Below, piece by piece: positions 52,733-61,419 of a stretch of DNA of 64,000 bases. Location: assembly GCF_900108095.1 (NCBI RefSeq), contig NZ_FNWL01000001.1, positions 1,178,001 through 1,242,000 on the forward strand, written 5' to 3'. The notes below the pieces were generated by a model. The model was not told where the DNA came from, did no database searches, and saw only the letters and a list, made by a program, of their open reading frames with translations. This DNA comes from Natronorubrum sediminis (GTDB taxonomy: Archaea; Halobacteriota; Halobacteria; Halobacteriales; Natrialbaceae). Positions within the stretch are counted from its first letter, which is position 1, and each line of letters opens with the position of its first letter. A program made the translations under genes and the position numbers.

Positions 52733-54418
52733 ATGATGGAAAAAGTGACGCGTTCGCGGGTTCTCGTCGCGACAGTTGTGGCTGTGATACTCGTGATCGG
52801 AATTGCGGCGGCCGCGGGTGCAGTCCCCCTCTTTGCGAGCGGCGATTCGACAGACCGCCCCGACGATCCGTCGACCGAGGAGACGGTCGGCTACGTCGAG
52901 GGCTACTGGTACGACGACGAACTCGACGCGGACGACGGTGCTGACGCCGTCATCGACGACGAGGACGACCTCGAGGAAGTGATCTACCGCTCGATGGCGC
53001 GCGTCGAGGAGATTCGCGAGCTGACCTTCGAAGAGGAGGTTCCGGTCGACGTGATCTCCCGCGAGGAGTTCCAGGAAGATCACGACGACATGTTCGTCGA
53101 ACTAGAAGAGGACGAGGAACTCCAGCAGAACGTCACCTACGAGGCGCTGTTCATGGTCGACAGCGAAACCGACGCCGAAGACGAGTTCGAGGCGATGTAC
53201 GGCGATAGCGTCGGCGGCTACTACGATCCCGCGACGAACGAAATCGTCCTCGTTTCGGATAGCCCGGACGAACCCGAAGTCGACGAGGTGATTCTCGGGC
53301 ACGAACTCCTGCACGCGTTGCAGGATCAACACTTCGATCTGGCGAGTTACGACCGAGAGACGATCGATCAGGACGCCGCCAAAAACGGCCTCATCGAAGG
53401 CGACGCAGTCACAGTAGAGCAAGCGTACGACCAACACTGTGACGCCGAGTGGGAGTGCCTGCCGAGTGCACAGCCACCGGAGAATCAAGTCGGCGACCTC
53501 AACTGGGGCATCTACTTGCTGCTCATGCACCCCTACGAAGCCGGGCCAGAGTACGTCGACTCGCTGCTCGAGGGAGACGACTGGTCGGCAGTCGACGACG
53601 CCTACGACGACGCGCCTGCGAGTTCCTCAGACGTGATTCACACCGACGAGGATCGCGAGGCCGGCGACGTCACGGTCGACGACGACTCGAGTGACTCGTG
53701 GGAGCAACTCGAGACGGACGACGGACTCGCGAACGAGACGGTCGGAGAGGCGGGGATGGTCTCGATGCTCGGCAGCGACGCGATGGACCCCCTTCGGTCG
53801 TCCGTGATCGAAGAAACCGACCTCCTCACGGCCGATCTACAGGGTGTCGATTACGACCAGCCCTACACCGACGGCTGGGCCGGTGACGAACTCGTCACTT
53901 ACGTCGATTCGGACGTTACAGACACTGACACCGTTTCCACGAGCGAGGAGGCCGGCTACGTCTGGGAAACCGAGTGGACCTCCGAGGAAGACGCCGACGA
54001 GTTCGCAGACGGCTACACTCAGTTACTCGAACTCAACGACGCGCAGGTTCTCAACGAGAGCGAAGGCGTCTACTCCGTCGACGACGGCTACCAGGGCGCG
54101 TACGCACTCGACATCGACGGCGAGTCCGTGACGATCGTTCGCGGCCCCTCGGTCGACGATCTGAACGCCATCGAAGACGGTGTCGTCGCCGAGGACCTCG
54201 AGGTCAGCGACGACCCCGACGAACCGACGGACGGTGATGCTGGTACCGACGACGACACCGGCTCCGACGACGCCGACGAAGAGAGTAGTGACGCAGACGA
54301 CGCAGATGACGCGAGCGAAGCCAGTGACGCGGACAACGACTCGATCCCCGGCTTCGCCGCCTCGAGTGCTGTCGTCGCGCTCGCTGTCGCCGTGCTCGCT
54401 GCGCGGCACAAACGGTAG
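52733..54418 (+). CDS. Hvo_1808-type surface protein with HExxH motif and PGF-CTERM anchor
   Basis: 561 residues. Signal segment (8-33), a domain with VILGHELLHALQDQH (His190-Glu191-x-x-His194) suggesting a zinc metalloprotease-like fold, further beta/alpha regions, and a 60-residue Asp/Ser-rich stalk. The C-terminus SIPGFAASSAVVALAVAVLAARHKR has the PGF-CTERM tripartite form (PGF, helix, basic tail), so it should be cut by archaeosortase and lipid-anchored. It belongs to the Hvo_1808 family of surface proteins. Promoter box tcttttta at about 52691. Confidence 0.9.
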   Translation: MMEKVTRSRVLVATVVAVILVIGIAAAAGAVPLFASGDSTDRPDDPSTEETVGYVEGYWYDDELDADDGADAVIDDEDDLEEVIYRSMARVEEIRELTFEEEVPVDVISREEFQEDHDDMFVELEEDEELQQNVTYEALFMVDSETDAEDEFEAMYGDSVGGYYDPATNEIVLVSDSPDEPEVDEVILGHELLHALQDQHFDLASYDRETIDQDAAKNGLIEGDAVTVEQAYDQHCDAEWECLPSAQPPENQVGDLNWGIYLLLMHPYEAGPEYVDSLLEGDDWSAVDDAYDDAPASSSDVIHTDEDREAGDVTVDDDSSDSWEQLETDDGLANETVGEAGMVSMLGSDAMDPLRSSVIEETDLLTADLQGVDYDQPYTDGWAGDELVTYVDSDVTDTDTVSTSEEAGYVWETEWTSEEDADEFADGYTQLLELNDAQVLNESEGVYSVDDGYQGAYALDIDGESVTIVRGPSVDDLNAIEDGVVAEDLEVSDDPDEPTDGDAGTDDDTGSDDADEESSDADDADDASEASDADNDSIPGFAASSAVVALAVAVLAARHKR

Positions 54419-54477
54419 CGGCTGTAGCCGCGTCGGCAGACGAGTAACTTTTTTGTGTCCCACGGGAAGTCGTCGGT

Positions 54478-55644
54478 ATGTCAAACCCGTTCGGAACCAT
54501 CTCAGCGGAGGCGATTCTCGAGGGCTCCGCGACCGACGCCTACTTCGAGCGCACCCGGACGACCCTCGAGCACGCGGGGAAGAACCCCCGCGTCGTCGCC
54601 GAAGTGACCGCAGACCAGTTCCCGACCGGTTCCTTCGACGTGTTCACCGGCGTCGCTGACGTCGCCACCCTCTTCGAAGGCCGTAACGTCGATATCGACG
54701 CCCTCCCCGACGGGGAACTCTTCGACGGCGGCCCTGTCATGCGGATCGAAGGCCCCTACCTCGAGTTCGCCGAACTCGAGACCGCGCTTCTGGGCTTTCT
54801 CTCTCAGCCCAGCGGATTCGCGACGGCCGCCCTCGAGGTGCGACGGGCAGCGCCCGACTCGCAGGTTCTCTCCTTCGGTGCTCGCCACGTCCACCCCGCC
54901 ATCGCTGCCTCGGTCGAACGCGCCGCGTTGCTCGCCGGTCTGGATGGCTTCTCACACGTGGCAGCGGGAGACGTACTCGGTCGCGAGGCGGGTGGAACGA
55001 TGCCCCACGCGCTCATGTTCTGTTTCGGCGAGGGCAACCAGGCCGACGCCTGGGAAGCGTTCGACGAAGCCGTCTCCGAAGACGTGCCACGAATCGCGCT
55101 GACCGATACCTTCTGGGACGAAAAGAGCGAGAGTCTGCTCGCCGCGGAGACCCTCGGCGACGACTTAGACGGCGTTCGAATCGACACGACGAGTTCGCGT
55201 CGGGGCGACTTCCAACACATCATCCGAGAAGTCCGCTGGGAACTCGACGCACGCGGCTACGACGACGTCGACATCTTCTGTAGCGGCGGCCTCGAACCGG
55301 ACACGATTCGACCCCTCCGTGACGTCGCAGACGGCTTCGGTGTCGGCAGCCACATCACCGGCGCTGATTCGGTCGACTTCAGTCTCGATATCGTCTCGCT
55401 CGAGGGCGAACCGATTTCCAAGCGCGGCAAACTCTCCGGCGTGAAAGACGCCTACCGAACGTCCGAGGGTGGCCACCACGTCGCGCTGGCTGAGCGCGAG
55501 GGTCCCGAAGGCGGCGAATCGCTGTTCGAACCGCTCGTCCGCGACGGCGAAGTCGTCCGCGAGTTCGACCTCGCGGACGCGAGCGAACGGTGTCTCGAGG
55601 CCGCCGAGGTAGTCGGGTTCGATACGGGTAGCGAGTCGTCATAA
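54478..55644 (+). CDS. pncB: Nicotinate phosphoribosyltransferase
   Basis: 388 residues of the NAPRTase barrel. Motifs SFGARHVHPAIA (PRPP-binding), MPHALMFCFGEGNQADAW and FCSGGLEPDTIRPLRD (phosphate loop). Converts nicotinate and PRPP to nicotinate mononucleotide, feeding NAD synthesis ending at NadE (32751). A T-rich box (aacttttttg, 54446-54455) about 26 bases before ATG 54478 gives a leaderless transcript. Confidence 0.93.
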   Translation: MSNPFGTISAEAILEGSATDAYFERTRTTLEHAGKNPRVVAEVTADQFPTGSFDVFTGVADVATLFEGRNVDIDALPDGELFDGGPVMRIEGPYLEFAELETALLGFLSQPSGFATAALEVRRAAPDSQVLSFGARHVHPAIAASVERAALLAGLDGFSHVAAGDVLGREAGGTMPHALMFCFGEGNQADAWEAFDEAVSEDVPRIALTDTFWDEKSESLLAAETLGDDLDGVRIDTTSSRRGDFQHIIREVRWELDARGYDDVDIFCSGGLEPDTIRPLRDVADGFGVGSHITGADSVDFSLDIVSLEGEPISKRGKLSGVKDAYRTSEGGHHVALAEREGPEGGESLFEPLVRDGEVVREFDLADASERCLEAAEVVGFDTGSESS

Positions 55645-55725
55645 CCGAGTGCGGAGAGACGTTTCACACCCCATTCGATAATTGGACGGGAAGAACCTTA
55701 TTGAACGAGTGAGAATCGAACATGT

Positions 55726-56103
55726 ATGTCAGACGTCGGTGAACAAACGGCGACACTCGGAGCGACCGTCGGTGCTGTGCTCGTGGGCCTCGGAATCGGT
55801 GCGTACGTCCTCACGGGTTTCGCGAGCGTGACGGCACTCATTCCAACCATCTTCGGCGTTCTCATCGCCACACTGGGCACGCTCGGACGCGACGAAAGCC
55901 GGGAACGAGGTGCACTGTACGGCATCGGTGCCCTCGCGGTTCTCGGCGCGTTGGGTTCGGCGCGGGCCGTGCCCGATATCATCGCGCTCGTCTCCGGAGA
56001 GTCGGTCGACTCCGTCGTCGCGACGGTCTCTCAGGGCGCGATGATCGTATTCTGTCTCGTCCTCGTCGTCGGCGTCGGTCGGTACGTCCTCGAGACGCGC
56101 TGA
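55726..56103 (+). CDS. Hypothetical four-TM membrane protein
   Basis: 125 residues. Four hydrophobic segments at about 12-32, 35-54, 64-82 and 100-119, with short charged loops (RDESRERG). No family recognised. A TATA-like box (accttattg, about 55693-55701) 26 bases upstream makes it leaderless at ATG 55726. Convergent with the sensor-domain gene. Confidence 0.72.
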   Translation: MSDVGEQTATLGATVGAVLVGLGIGAYVLTGFASVTALIPTIFGVLIATLGTLGRDESRERGALYGIGALAVLGALGSARAVPDIIALVSGESVDSVVATVSQGAMIVFCLVLVVGVGRYVLETR

Positions 56104-56176
56104 GGTTCGCCGAACAATCGGAAGGAACGTCGTTTTCCATCCCAGCAGAAGCCGGGGTCAGGACACGCATCTCGCG

Positions 56177-56935
56177 CTACCGGTCGAGACTCGAGTGGCC
56201 GAACGACCCCAGGAAGACGCGGCTGAACTGACCCACCAGCCGTGCGAACAGGTTCACCATCGAGAGCGCGAGGAGGAAGAAAACGATCCCGACACTCGAG
56301 ACGACGAGCGCCTGCGGAAGGCTCGTCACGCCCCACTCCACGAACGACCGCACGAACTCGACGCCGAAGAACAACTCGTAGACGGGGAGTTCTACCGACG
56401 CGACCGTGGTCGCCTCGCCGCCGGTGTCGAAGCCTGCGAGCGTGTCCGGCCTCGCGTAGTAAAGTGGCGTCAACACGACGGCGATCGCGGGAAGGAGTAC
56501 CGTCGTCACCAATACGAACGAGACGAGGCCGATCGCGGCCTTCGTCGCGAGAAAGCACATCGCCATGTACGTACCCAGACTGAACACGAGCGAGCGGATG
56601 CGTTCGAGTTCGGCGTCGGACTCGAGAAACGGATAACCCGGCGAGTCGATGTGCACGCCGAGGAGTCGCCGAGCGATCACGCGTTCGACGGTTGCGAGGA
56701 CGTGGCTCGTTCCCAGGACGAACAGCAAAATTGGAACGCCGACGACGAAGAGTGCGAGTGTGAGCCCGATCGAGAACCCTGCAATCAGGAAGGTGATGTA
56801 GAACGCTCCCAGCGGAATCGCGAGCAGGAGGTAACAGAGATTGGCGTACGTCTGGCGACGAAACGGGCTCAGAGCAGTTACCAGCAGCGCACGAGTGAAC
56901 GCGTTCGGTCTGTCGGGTTCTGTTCCGTCGCTCAC
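56177..56935 (-). CDS. Multipass membrane protein with 'putative sensor' domain
   Basis: 252 residues with about six hydrophobic segments. The central PF13796-like region has YANLCYLLLAIPLGAFYITFL and VGVPILLFVLGTSH, a fold usually fused to a kinase. Here it stands alone, with no kinase domain. It may act as a membrane sensor or a transport accessory. ATG 56933-56935 starts it; a possible 39-codon ORF lies just upstream. Confidence 0.8.
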   Translation of the reverse strand: MSDGTEPDRPNAFTRALLVTALSPFRRQTYANLCYLLLAIPLGAFYITFLIAGFSIGLTLALFVVGVPILLFVLGTSHVLATVERVIARRLLGVHIDSPGYPFLESDAELERIRSLVFSLGTYMAMCFLATKAAIGLVSFVLVTTVLLPAIAVVLTPLYYARPDTLAGFDTGGEATTVASVELPVYELFFGVEFVRSFVEWGVTSLPQALVVSSVGIVFFLLALSMVNLFARLVGQFSRVFLGSFGHSSLDR

Positions 56936-56947
56936 GTCAGAACGCGC

Positions 56948-57067
56948 TCAGTCGGTTCCGATAAACGTGACGAAAGGGCGAACGGCCGACCAGAGAGACG
57001 GGCGACGACGAGTGAGGTACTCGCGAATGCGAATGAGACCGCGGGCGGAATAGACCAGTGTGGTCAT
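56948..57067 (-). CDS. Possible 39-residue basic small protein
   Basis: A 39-codon ORF from ATG 57067 sits between two minus-strand genes (stop of AMMECR1 at 57116 and start of the sensor-domain gene at 56935). It is rich in Arg and hydrophobic residues and its third-position GC is lower than neighbours. No family, no clear promoter. Kept as a candidate only. Confidence 0.25.
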   Translation of the reverse strand: MTTLVYSARGLIRIREYLTRRRPSLWSAVRPFVTFIGTD

Positions 57068-57115
57068 TCGAACGGACCCGCACTCGAGTGCGTCGCGAAG
57101 CCGAACGAGTCGGCC

Positions 57116-57715
57116 TTAGAGTTCCTCGATGCTGCCGTCGGCGTCTCGCTCGCGGAAAACTTGCCCTTCGAAGAGCGTGACGACGACGTCGTCGTCCTGC
57201 CAGGCACTCGGCGCGAGTTTGGCTTTGCGACACGTTCGGTCGAGGTACTCGCGTGCACTCCAGCCGTTTTCGACCGGCACGGTCGGGTAGAGCCACCCGC
57301 CCTCCCCGCCGTCGATGGCGACGCCGTGGGTGCCGAGTTCGAGGTCTGCGAGCGGGTCGTCGGTCAGGACGACGTTTCGAACGGCACAGACCGAAACGGT
57401 GAGATTCGGTAGTTCGGAGGGGGTTACTTCGGAGCCACAGGAATCCTCGCTCGCGGCTTCGATTGCCGCGTCGACGATGACGTGACCGAGTTGTTCACCC
57501 GAACGATACCCACCAGCACAGCCACGCAGGCTCCCCCGCCCGCGTGTGGACTCGAGACGAACGAACGCACCAGTTCGTTCGTAAAACGCCTCGCGCATGC
57601 TGCCCGGTTGTTCTCGTTGACCGTGTTGTACGAAAGATTCGACAGACTCGCGTGCGAGTTCGACTGCACGCGCCCCGTCTTCGTAGGAAAGGTCGACGCC
57701 CTGTCGCTGGGACAT
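57116..57715 (-). CDS. AMMECR1-domain protein
   Basis: 199 residues. The AMMECR1 motif LRGCAGGYRS (normally LRGCIG) at about 68-77, followed by PNLTVSVCAVRNVVL, fits the TIGR00296 family, widespread from archaea to human, with unsolved function. A TATA-like box (ctttagg, about 57742-57748) upstream on the minus strand supports ATG 57715 over the one at 57727. Divergent from the RNase P RNA gene. Confidence 0.9.
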   Translation of the reverse strand: MSQRQGVDLSYEDGARAVELARESVESFVQHGQREQPGSMREAFYERTGAFVRLESTRGRGSLRGCAGGYRSGEQLGHVIVDAAIEAASEDSCGSEVTPSELPNLTVSVCAVRNVVLTDDPLADLELGTHGVAIDGGEGGWLYPTVPVENGWSAREYLDRTCRKAKLAPSAWQDDDVVVTLFEGQVFRERDADGSIEEL

Positions 57716-57791
57716 ACAGATATACATGGGAATTGTGCTCCTAAAGCGCTTCCATTCGGCGCCGGTGAACTGCGGGCGAACCGACCGAGGG

Positions 57792-57799
57792 ACTTATTC
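57792..57799 (+). promoter_or_regulatory. TATA box of the RNase P RNA gene
   Basis: acttattc (57792-57799) is 25-27 bases before 57820, where the P1-like 5' strand (ggtgggagag) begins. This agrees with the proposed 5' end. Confidence 0.55.
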
Positions 57800-57819
57800 G
57801 GCCGACGGTCCTACAAACG

Positions 57820-58378
57820 GTGGGAGAGAGAGCCTGGCTGCCGCGGCGACTGGGTCGGCAACGATCCAGTTGTACAACGTGATGTGACTCCTCGAGTCGC
57901 ATACCGCACACACCGTTGCCCGGCTCGTAGAGCCGCGTAACGCGCGCGAGGAAAGTCCCCCCACCTGTTCGGGCAGGTGACCGGATGCAAATCCGGAGCG
58001 GGAGACCGCTGGCTCTGGAACAGAAACGACACGTCTCGACCCGACCCATGATGCGTGCGAACCCGACCGAGAGGAAGGGGAGTTGACCCGCAGAGGAAGG
58101 GCGATTCGCGCGTCTTTGACGCGAGCGTCGCCGACAGGTGCGCGGCCACAGCCGCGAACCGCGTGTGGTCGCTTCGTTACACGGTTCGAACCCGTGGATC
58201 GCGTTCGACGCGATCGACCACACTCAGACGGTCGAGGATCGATGGAACGGCGAACCCTCACCGGTGCAAGTCCGTGCCGTGGTAGCCCGAACGCCCCGCG
58301 GCCTCGCCGCGGACGGCGCGGACGCTCAGCCGAATGCCGGGACGAACAGAAGGGGGCTTACTCCTCTCACCTACCTTT
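57820..58378 (+). ncRNA. rnpB: RNase P RNA
   Basis: The catalytic RNA that trims tRNA 5' leaders. The universal conserved region I gaggaaagtcc is at 57948-57958 and conserved region V acagaagggggctta at 58346-58360; their ccccc/ggggg bases pair as P4. Between lie typical P-helices, including a long GC-rich arm gtgtggtcg/cgaccacac. The 5' end near 57820 pairs with bases just after conserved region V (about 58362-58375) as P1. At ~560 bases it is longer than most archaeal RNase P RNAs (about 300-450), so the ends or an expanded arm should be checked. No protein gene overlaps in a credible frame. Confidence 0.88.
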
Positions 58379-58456
58379 GACCCTCGAGTGACGACGCTTT
58401 GTTTCACTCGAGCGAGGCGGAGATCGTTGCTATCGCCGCGGATGTAGTGTCTTCGC

Positions 58457-59359
58457 TCACTCGAAGTCGTCGACGATTTCGGGCACGCAGCCGACGTCGG
58501 GTTTCGTGTAGTCACAGTGGTCGTCGACTTGCTCCGAAACGTCGACGTCGGTGTAGTTCTCCGGCGTCGAACCGCTATCGCTGGTGACCAGACCACCCTC
58601 ACAGTCGCTACCGCCACAGCCCAGACCGCTCGAGAGCGACTGGATGTCATAGCCGTAGCAGACGCTGTCGTCGTTTTCGGAGTGGTAGTTGGCCACCGCG
58701 TCGGCACTGGTGGCGATACCGTAGGCGTATTCGCCGTCCGTACAGACCGAATCGTCGTCGACTGCTGCCCCGACCAGCGCGACATCGTCGACACTCTCCT
58801 CCTCACCGAGCGCCGCCAGCGTCTCGAGGCACACCCGACCGCCGAGGGAGTGGCCGACCAGTCGAACCGTCCCGTCTTCGAGGTCGATCCGATCGGACTC
58901 GAGCCACGACGCCAATCGCTGGCCGGCCGTCTCGGACTCGCTTTCGGCACCCCAGTAGTTCAGCGTGTCCGCCTCCCAGGACGCCGCGACGACGGACACG
59001 TCGAAGTCATTCTCCGCGAACGCCTCCTCGAGCGTGTACGCCTGATCGGTGCTGGTCTCGAGTCCGAGCCAGCCGTGGACGTGGATAACGAGGTCGTCGT
59101 CCTCCTCGAGATTCGACGCCGTCGGATTCGAACTCATCAGGTCGATTTCGGGGTACTCCGCGGGAGCCTCGAGCCAGTCGTCACAGCCCGAAAACGTTCC
59201 CGCTGCGGCAGTTCCCGTCGCGCCGGCAACTCCGGCCCCGGCGACGGCCGTCACTGCCGTCGTTCGGAGGACCCGCCGTCGACTCACGCGCCTCGAGTTG
59301 GCGTCGGTTTCGTGTGAATTTCTCCCCGCAGCAGTCTGCTTCCCGTCAGTGTCTCTCAT
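58457..59359 (-). CDS. Tat-exported alpha/beta-hydrolase (lipase-like)
   Basis: 300 residues. Twin-arginine signal NSRRVSRRRVLRTTAVTAV (22-40) with cleavage near Ala52. The oxyanion stretch HVHGW (93-97) and nucleophile Ser171 in VGHSLGGR are typical alpha/beta-hydrolase motifs. The C-terminal half is rich in cysteine (about eight), suggesting disulphides in the extracellular protein. It may be an esterase or lipase. The gene lies between the RNase P RNA gene and the repeat cluster that starts the mobile element. Confidence 0.88.
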   Translation of the reverse strand: MRDTDGKQTAAGRNSHETDANSRRVSRRRVLRTTAVTAVAGAGVAGATGTAAAGTFSGCDDWLEAPAEYPEIDLMSSNPTASNLEEDDDLVIHVHGWLGLETSTDQAYTLEEAFAENDFDVSVVAASWEADTLNYWGAESESETAGQRLASWLESDRIDLEDGTVRLVGHSLGGRVCLETLAALGEEESVDDVALVGAAVDDDSVCTDGEYAYGIATSADAVANYHSENDDSVCYGYDIQSLSSGLGCGGSDCEGGLVTSDSGSTPENYTDVDVSEQVDDHCDYTKPDVGCVPEIVDDFE

Positions 59360-59507
59360 AGGTTGGACAGGAGTGTCGAGCCTACCTCAGCGTCCCAGAC
59401 GGGTCCGCTCCCTGCAGGCACATTCCGGTTGCTTGTGGAGGAGGGAACTCGCGGGGAGCACCTGCTACTCACTCGAGATGGGACATAGCGAAGTGTTCAA
59501 TTAAAAG

Positions 59508-59551
59508 CGTCCTGACGGAGTCTCACGCGAACAAAGTGAGCGTGAGGCACG
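59508..59551. repeat. 44-base direct repeat, copy 1 (tRNA-end-like and palindromic)
   Basis: Begins cgtcctgacggag and contains tcacgc/gcgtga inverted arms. A near-identical copy (two differences) occurs at 59710-59753. The start cgtcctgacgg equals the beginning of the tRNA-Arg 3' fragment at 59811, so it is derived from the attachment region. Confidence 0.75.
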
Positions 59552-59568
59552 GAGCGTCAGAGACGCTC

Positions 59569-59583
59569 CGGAGATTTGAACTC
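59569..59583. repeat. tRNA T-arm-like 15-mer, copy 1
   Basis: cggagatttgaactc here equals 59819-59833 in the tRNA-Arg fragment; a degenerate inverted copy lies at about 59638-59655. Suggests earlier insertion/excision scars. Confidence 0.65.
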
Positions 59584-59709
59584 GCCAAGACGGTTCGGGT
59601 CGCTCACTTCGTTTGCTTCCCGGGCTAGGACTTGTCTGCTCAAATCTCCGCACTGAAGTTTCGTCGACACAAGTCGCTCGCTAAGCCCGTGAGTTTGTGT
59701 CGACAGAAA

Positions 59710-59753
59710 CGTCCTGACGGAGTCTCACGCGAACGAAATGAGCGTGAGGCACG
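59710..59753. repeat. 44-base direct repeat, copy 2
   Basis: Second copy of the unit at 59508. It is followed by gtcaggac (59753-59760) that pairs with its own start gtcctgac, making a long imperfect palindrome. Other palindromes in the cluster: gtcgacacaa/ttgtgtcgac (59662-59704) and gcgagtgct/agcactcgc (59772-59800). Confidence 0.75.
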
Positions 59754-59810
59754 TCAGGACCGAACGACGAAGCGAGTGCTGAACAACGTGAAGCACTCGC
59801 AAGGAGTGAG

Positions 59811-59858
59811 CGTCCTGACGGAGATTTGAACTCCGGTCCCTGGCTCCGCAAGCCAAGA
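59811..59858 (-). pseudogene. tRNA-Arg(GCG) 3' fragment, probable attachment site of the integrated element
   Basis: Reading the minus strand, ttggc-ttgcgga-gccag gives an anticodon stem-loop with anticodon GCG, followed by a variable region, a T-arm cggag-ttcaaat-ctccg and the acceptor 3' strand tcaggac plus g. The matching 5' half (gtcctga acceptor strand, D-arm) is not found upstream: only cctga recurs at the wrong distance. So only the 3' half of the tRNA is present, as at the far end of an element integrated into a tRNA gene. AT-rich DNA begins immediately to the right. Confidence 0.65.
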
Positions 59859-60048
59859 GCCTCGTTATGGATACAACCACACTAAATGGCCGTATCAGGG
59901 GCTTTTGACTGTTTACCAGGTTGTTTTCGTCCGTGACAGTTCATAAATCGGACTGTGGGTATATAAAACCCATTGTATTGGAGTGGGACCAACGTACCAT
60001 ATTAGCTGCTACCAACTGGAAGGCGATATAATAAGTCAGAATGTACCG

Positions 60049-60579
60049 TTACTTCTTATCTGAGATTTCAGAGGCCAAATATTCTTTCGCTTTTGCCACC
60101 CATTCTTCACCGAATTTTCTCTGGTACATCGGTGATGCAACCCTTATACTTCCGTTTTGTAGAATGAATTCCCCACTCCGTTCTTCATCCGTAACTTCAA
60201 AGATTGAGGCATCTTCGTCAGGTATACTAATGATATTCGAGTTTTCAACAACACTGTGGTTCAATTCTCCTACTACTTCCGGCTTATCTGCTTCTTCTGT
60301 GCTGTCTAATTCATCTTCTCGGCTATCACTGAGCGCATCGTCATGGTTTCCTACGATTTCATCATGATTAGCTTTCTTATCTATGAGATCTTCACACATG
60401 GATGCTATTGCAAAGAACAGGAAATACGATATTCCCAAAGCGACAACAATGGAGGACAGTAGTCCTAATATTATGTTAACTGCGAACAAGACTGCTGAAA
60501 TAATGGCACCGATGAACCAAATTCCAACTGATCCAAGTAGGAAGTTTTTGAAGTATGGGTTTACGAAGTCACTTTCCAT
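60049..60579 (-). CDS. Hypothetical two-TM protein of the integrated element
   Basis: 176 residues. Two hydrophobic helices (about 12-34 and 38-60) near the N-terminus, an acidic linker (70-115), then a small domain with GEFILQNGSIRVASPMYQRKFGEEWVAKAKEYL. Codon use is AT-rich, unlike the flanking chromosome, and consistent with foreign origin. No family recognised. ATG 60577-60579 starts it. Confidence 0.75.
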   Translation of the reverse strand: MESDFVNPYFKNFLLGSVGIWFIGAIISAVLFAVNIILGLLSSIVVALGISYFLFFAIASMCEDLIDKKANHDEIVGNHDDALSDSREDELDSTEEADKPEVVGELNHSVVENSNIISIPDEDASIFEVTDEERSGEFILQNGSIRVASPMYQRKFGEEWVAKAKEYLASEISDKK

Positions 60580-60808
60580 TATTGTATTTCATTTTCATGA
60601 CTGGTTTTGAGAATTGTAAGTGTTATTGCCGTATGGTTATTATCGAGTGTAAACCGCCTAAATTGATATGTCCCAATAATTATCTCCTATATGGATATGT
60701 CTCTAATCATGATTACAACAAATAAATATAAGTATTGATATAATCCAATTCAAATTAGATGATGTCTCGAGCAGTCATCAACCAAAACCTTACTGACCGT
60801 TGACAACA

Positions 60809-60916
60809 ATGGGAGGCAAATTAGTTAGAACATTAAGCAATCTGACTGGCCACCGGCCAAGCGCAACTCACTCGCAAATTTTCGGGATTTTGAGAGCCAT
60901 TTGTATAGATGTTTAA
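60809..60916 (+). CDS. Possible 35-residue ORF
   Basis: ATG 60809 to TAA 60916. The peptide is mildly basic with several hydrophobic residues. No Shine-Dalgarno-like or TATA signal stands out. Listed only because the region is otherwise empty. Confidence 0.2.
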   Translation: MGGKLVRTLSNLTGHRPSATHSQIFGILRAICIDV

Positions 60917-60955
60917 ATATAGACAGGTAGAAAAAGAAGACAACTCCTCATTCTC

Positions 60956-60977
60956 GACTGGAAGGGGGAAACCAGTC
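60956..60977. repeat. Perfect 6-bp hairpin with purine-rich loop
   Basis: gactgg (60956-60961) and ccagtc (60972-60977) flank an aagggggaaa loop. The motif gactggaaggg is repeated at 61800-61810 as part of the larger inverted repeat, so the element reuses it. Confidence 0.6.
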
Positions 60978-61393
60978 TATCCCACTACAAGTGATCTCCT
61001 ATCTTAACCAGCTTATTGGCAAGCTGATTCCTTGAGTGTTTCAGTAGAACTGGAAGTAGCTATAGTAACTACTGAGTGAGGTAATGAAAGTTATTGCTAC
61101 GTGCATATTTCACTACACATATTGATGAATCATATGAAAGGTTTTATGATGATAGGAAACCTTTGATAGAGAGGACTGGTAATTCTATACCAACGGTCAG
61201 TTAGGAAACGTTACTTCTACTGCGCACGAATAACTCCATTTAACAACTTTAGAGTGCATATAACGTTTTCTAAGGCCTTCCCTATGGAAAAGATATTCTT
61301 GAGGATGAATTTATCGGCAATATTTACCAATCCAGTACGCCGTTAGATATGGTTAGAATAGATCTAATCTGTTCTAATATGATCTCTTATGGG

Positions 61394-61404
61394 ATATTTA
61401 TATG
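61394..61404 (+). promoter_or_regulatory. TATA box of the element's structured RNA
   Basis: atatttatatg is about 25 bases upstream of 61420-61424, where the GC-rich folded stretch begins. It gives a likely start for the RNA. Confidence 0.6.
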
Positions 61405-61419
61405 CCCGTGTATTACTTA

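Noticed and set aside
52601-53083. Upstream extension of the cysteine hydrolase ORF to 53083
   Set aside because: The added part overlaps the Hvo_1808-type gene antisense; the isochorismatase fold starts at 52588.
59811-59905. Complete tRNA-Arg gene
   Set aside because: The 3' half folds well but the only 5' acceptor-like match (cctga near 59898) pairs for five bases and is 18 bases too far away; no normal D-arm fits.
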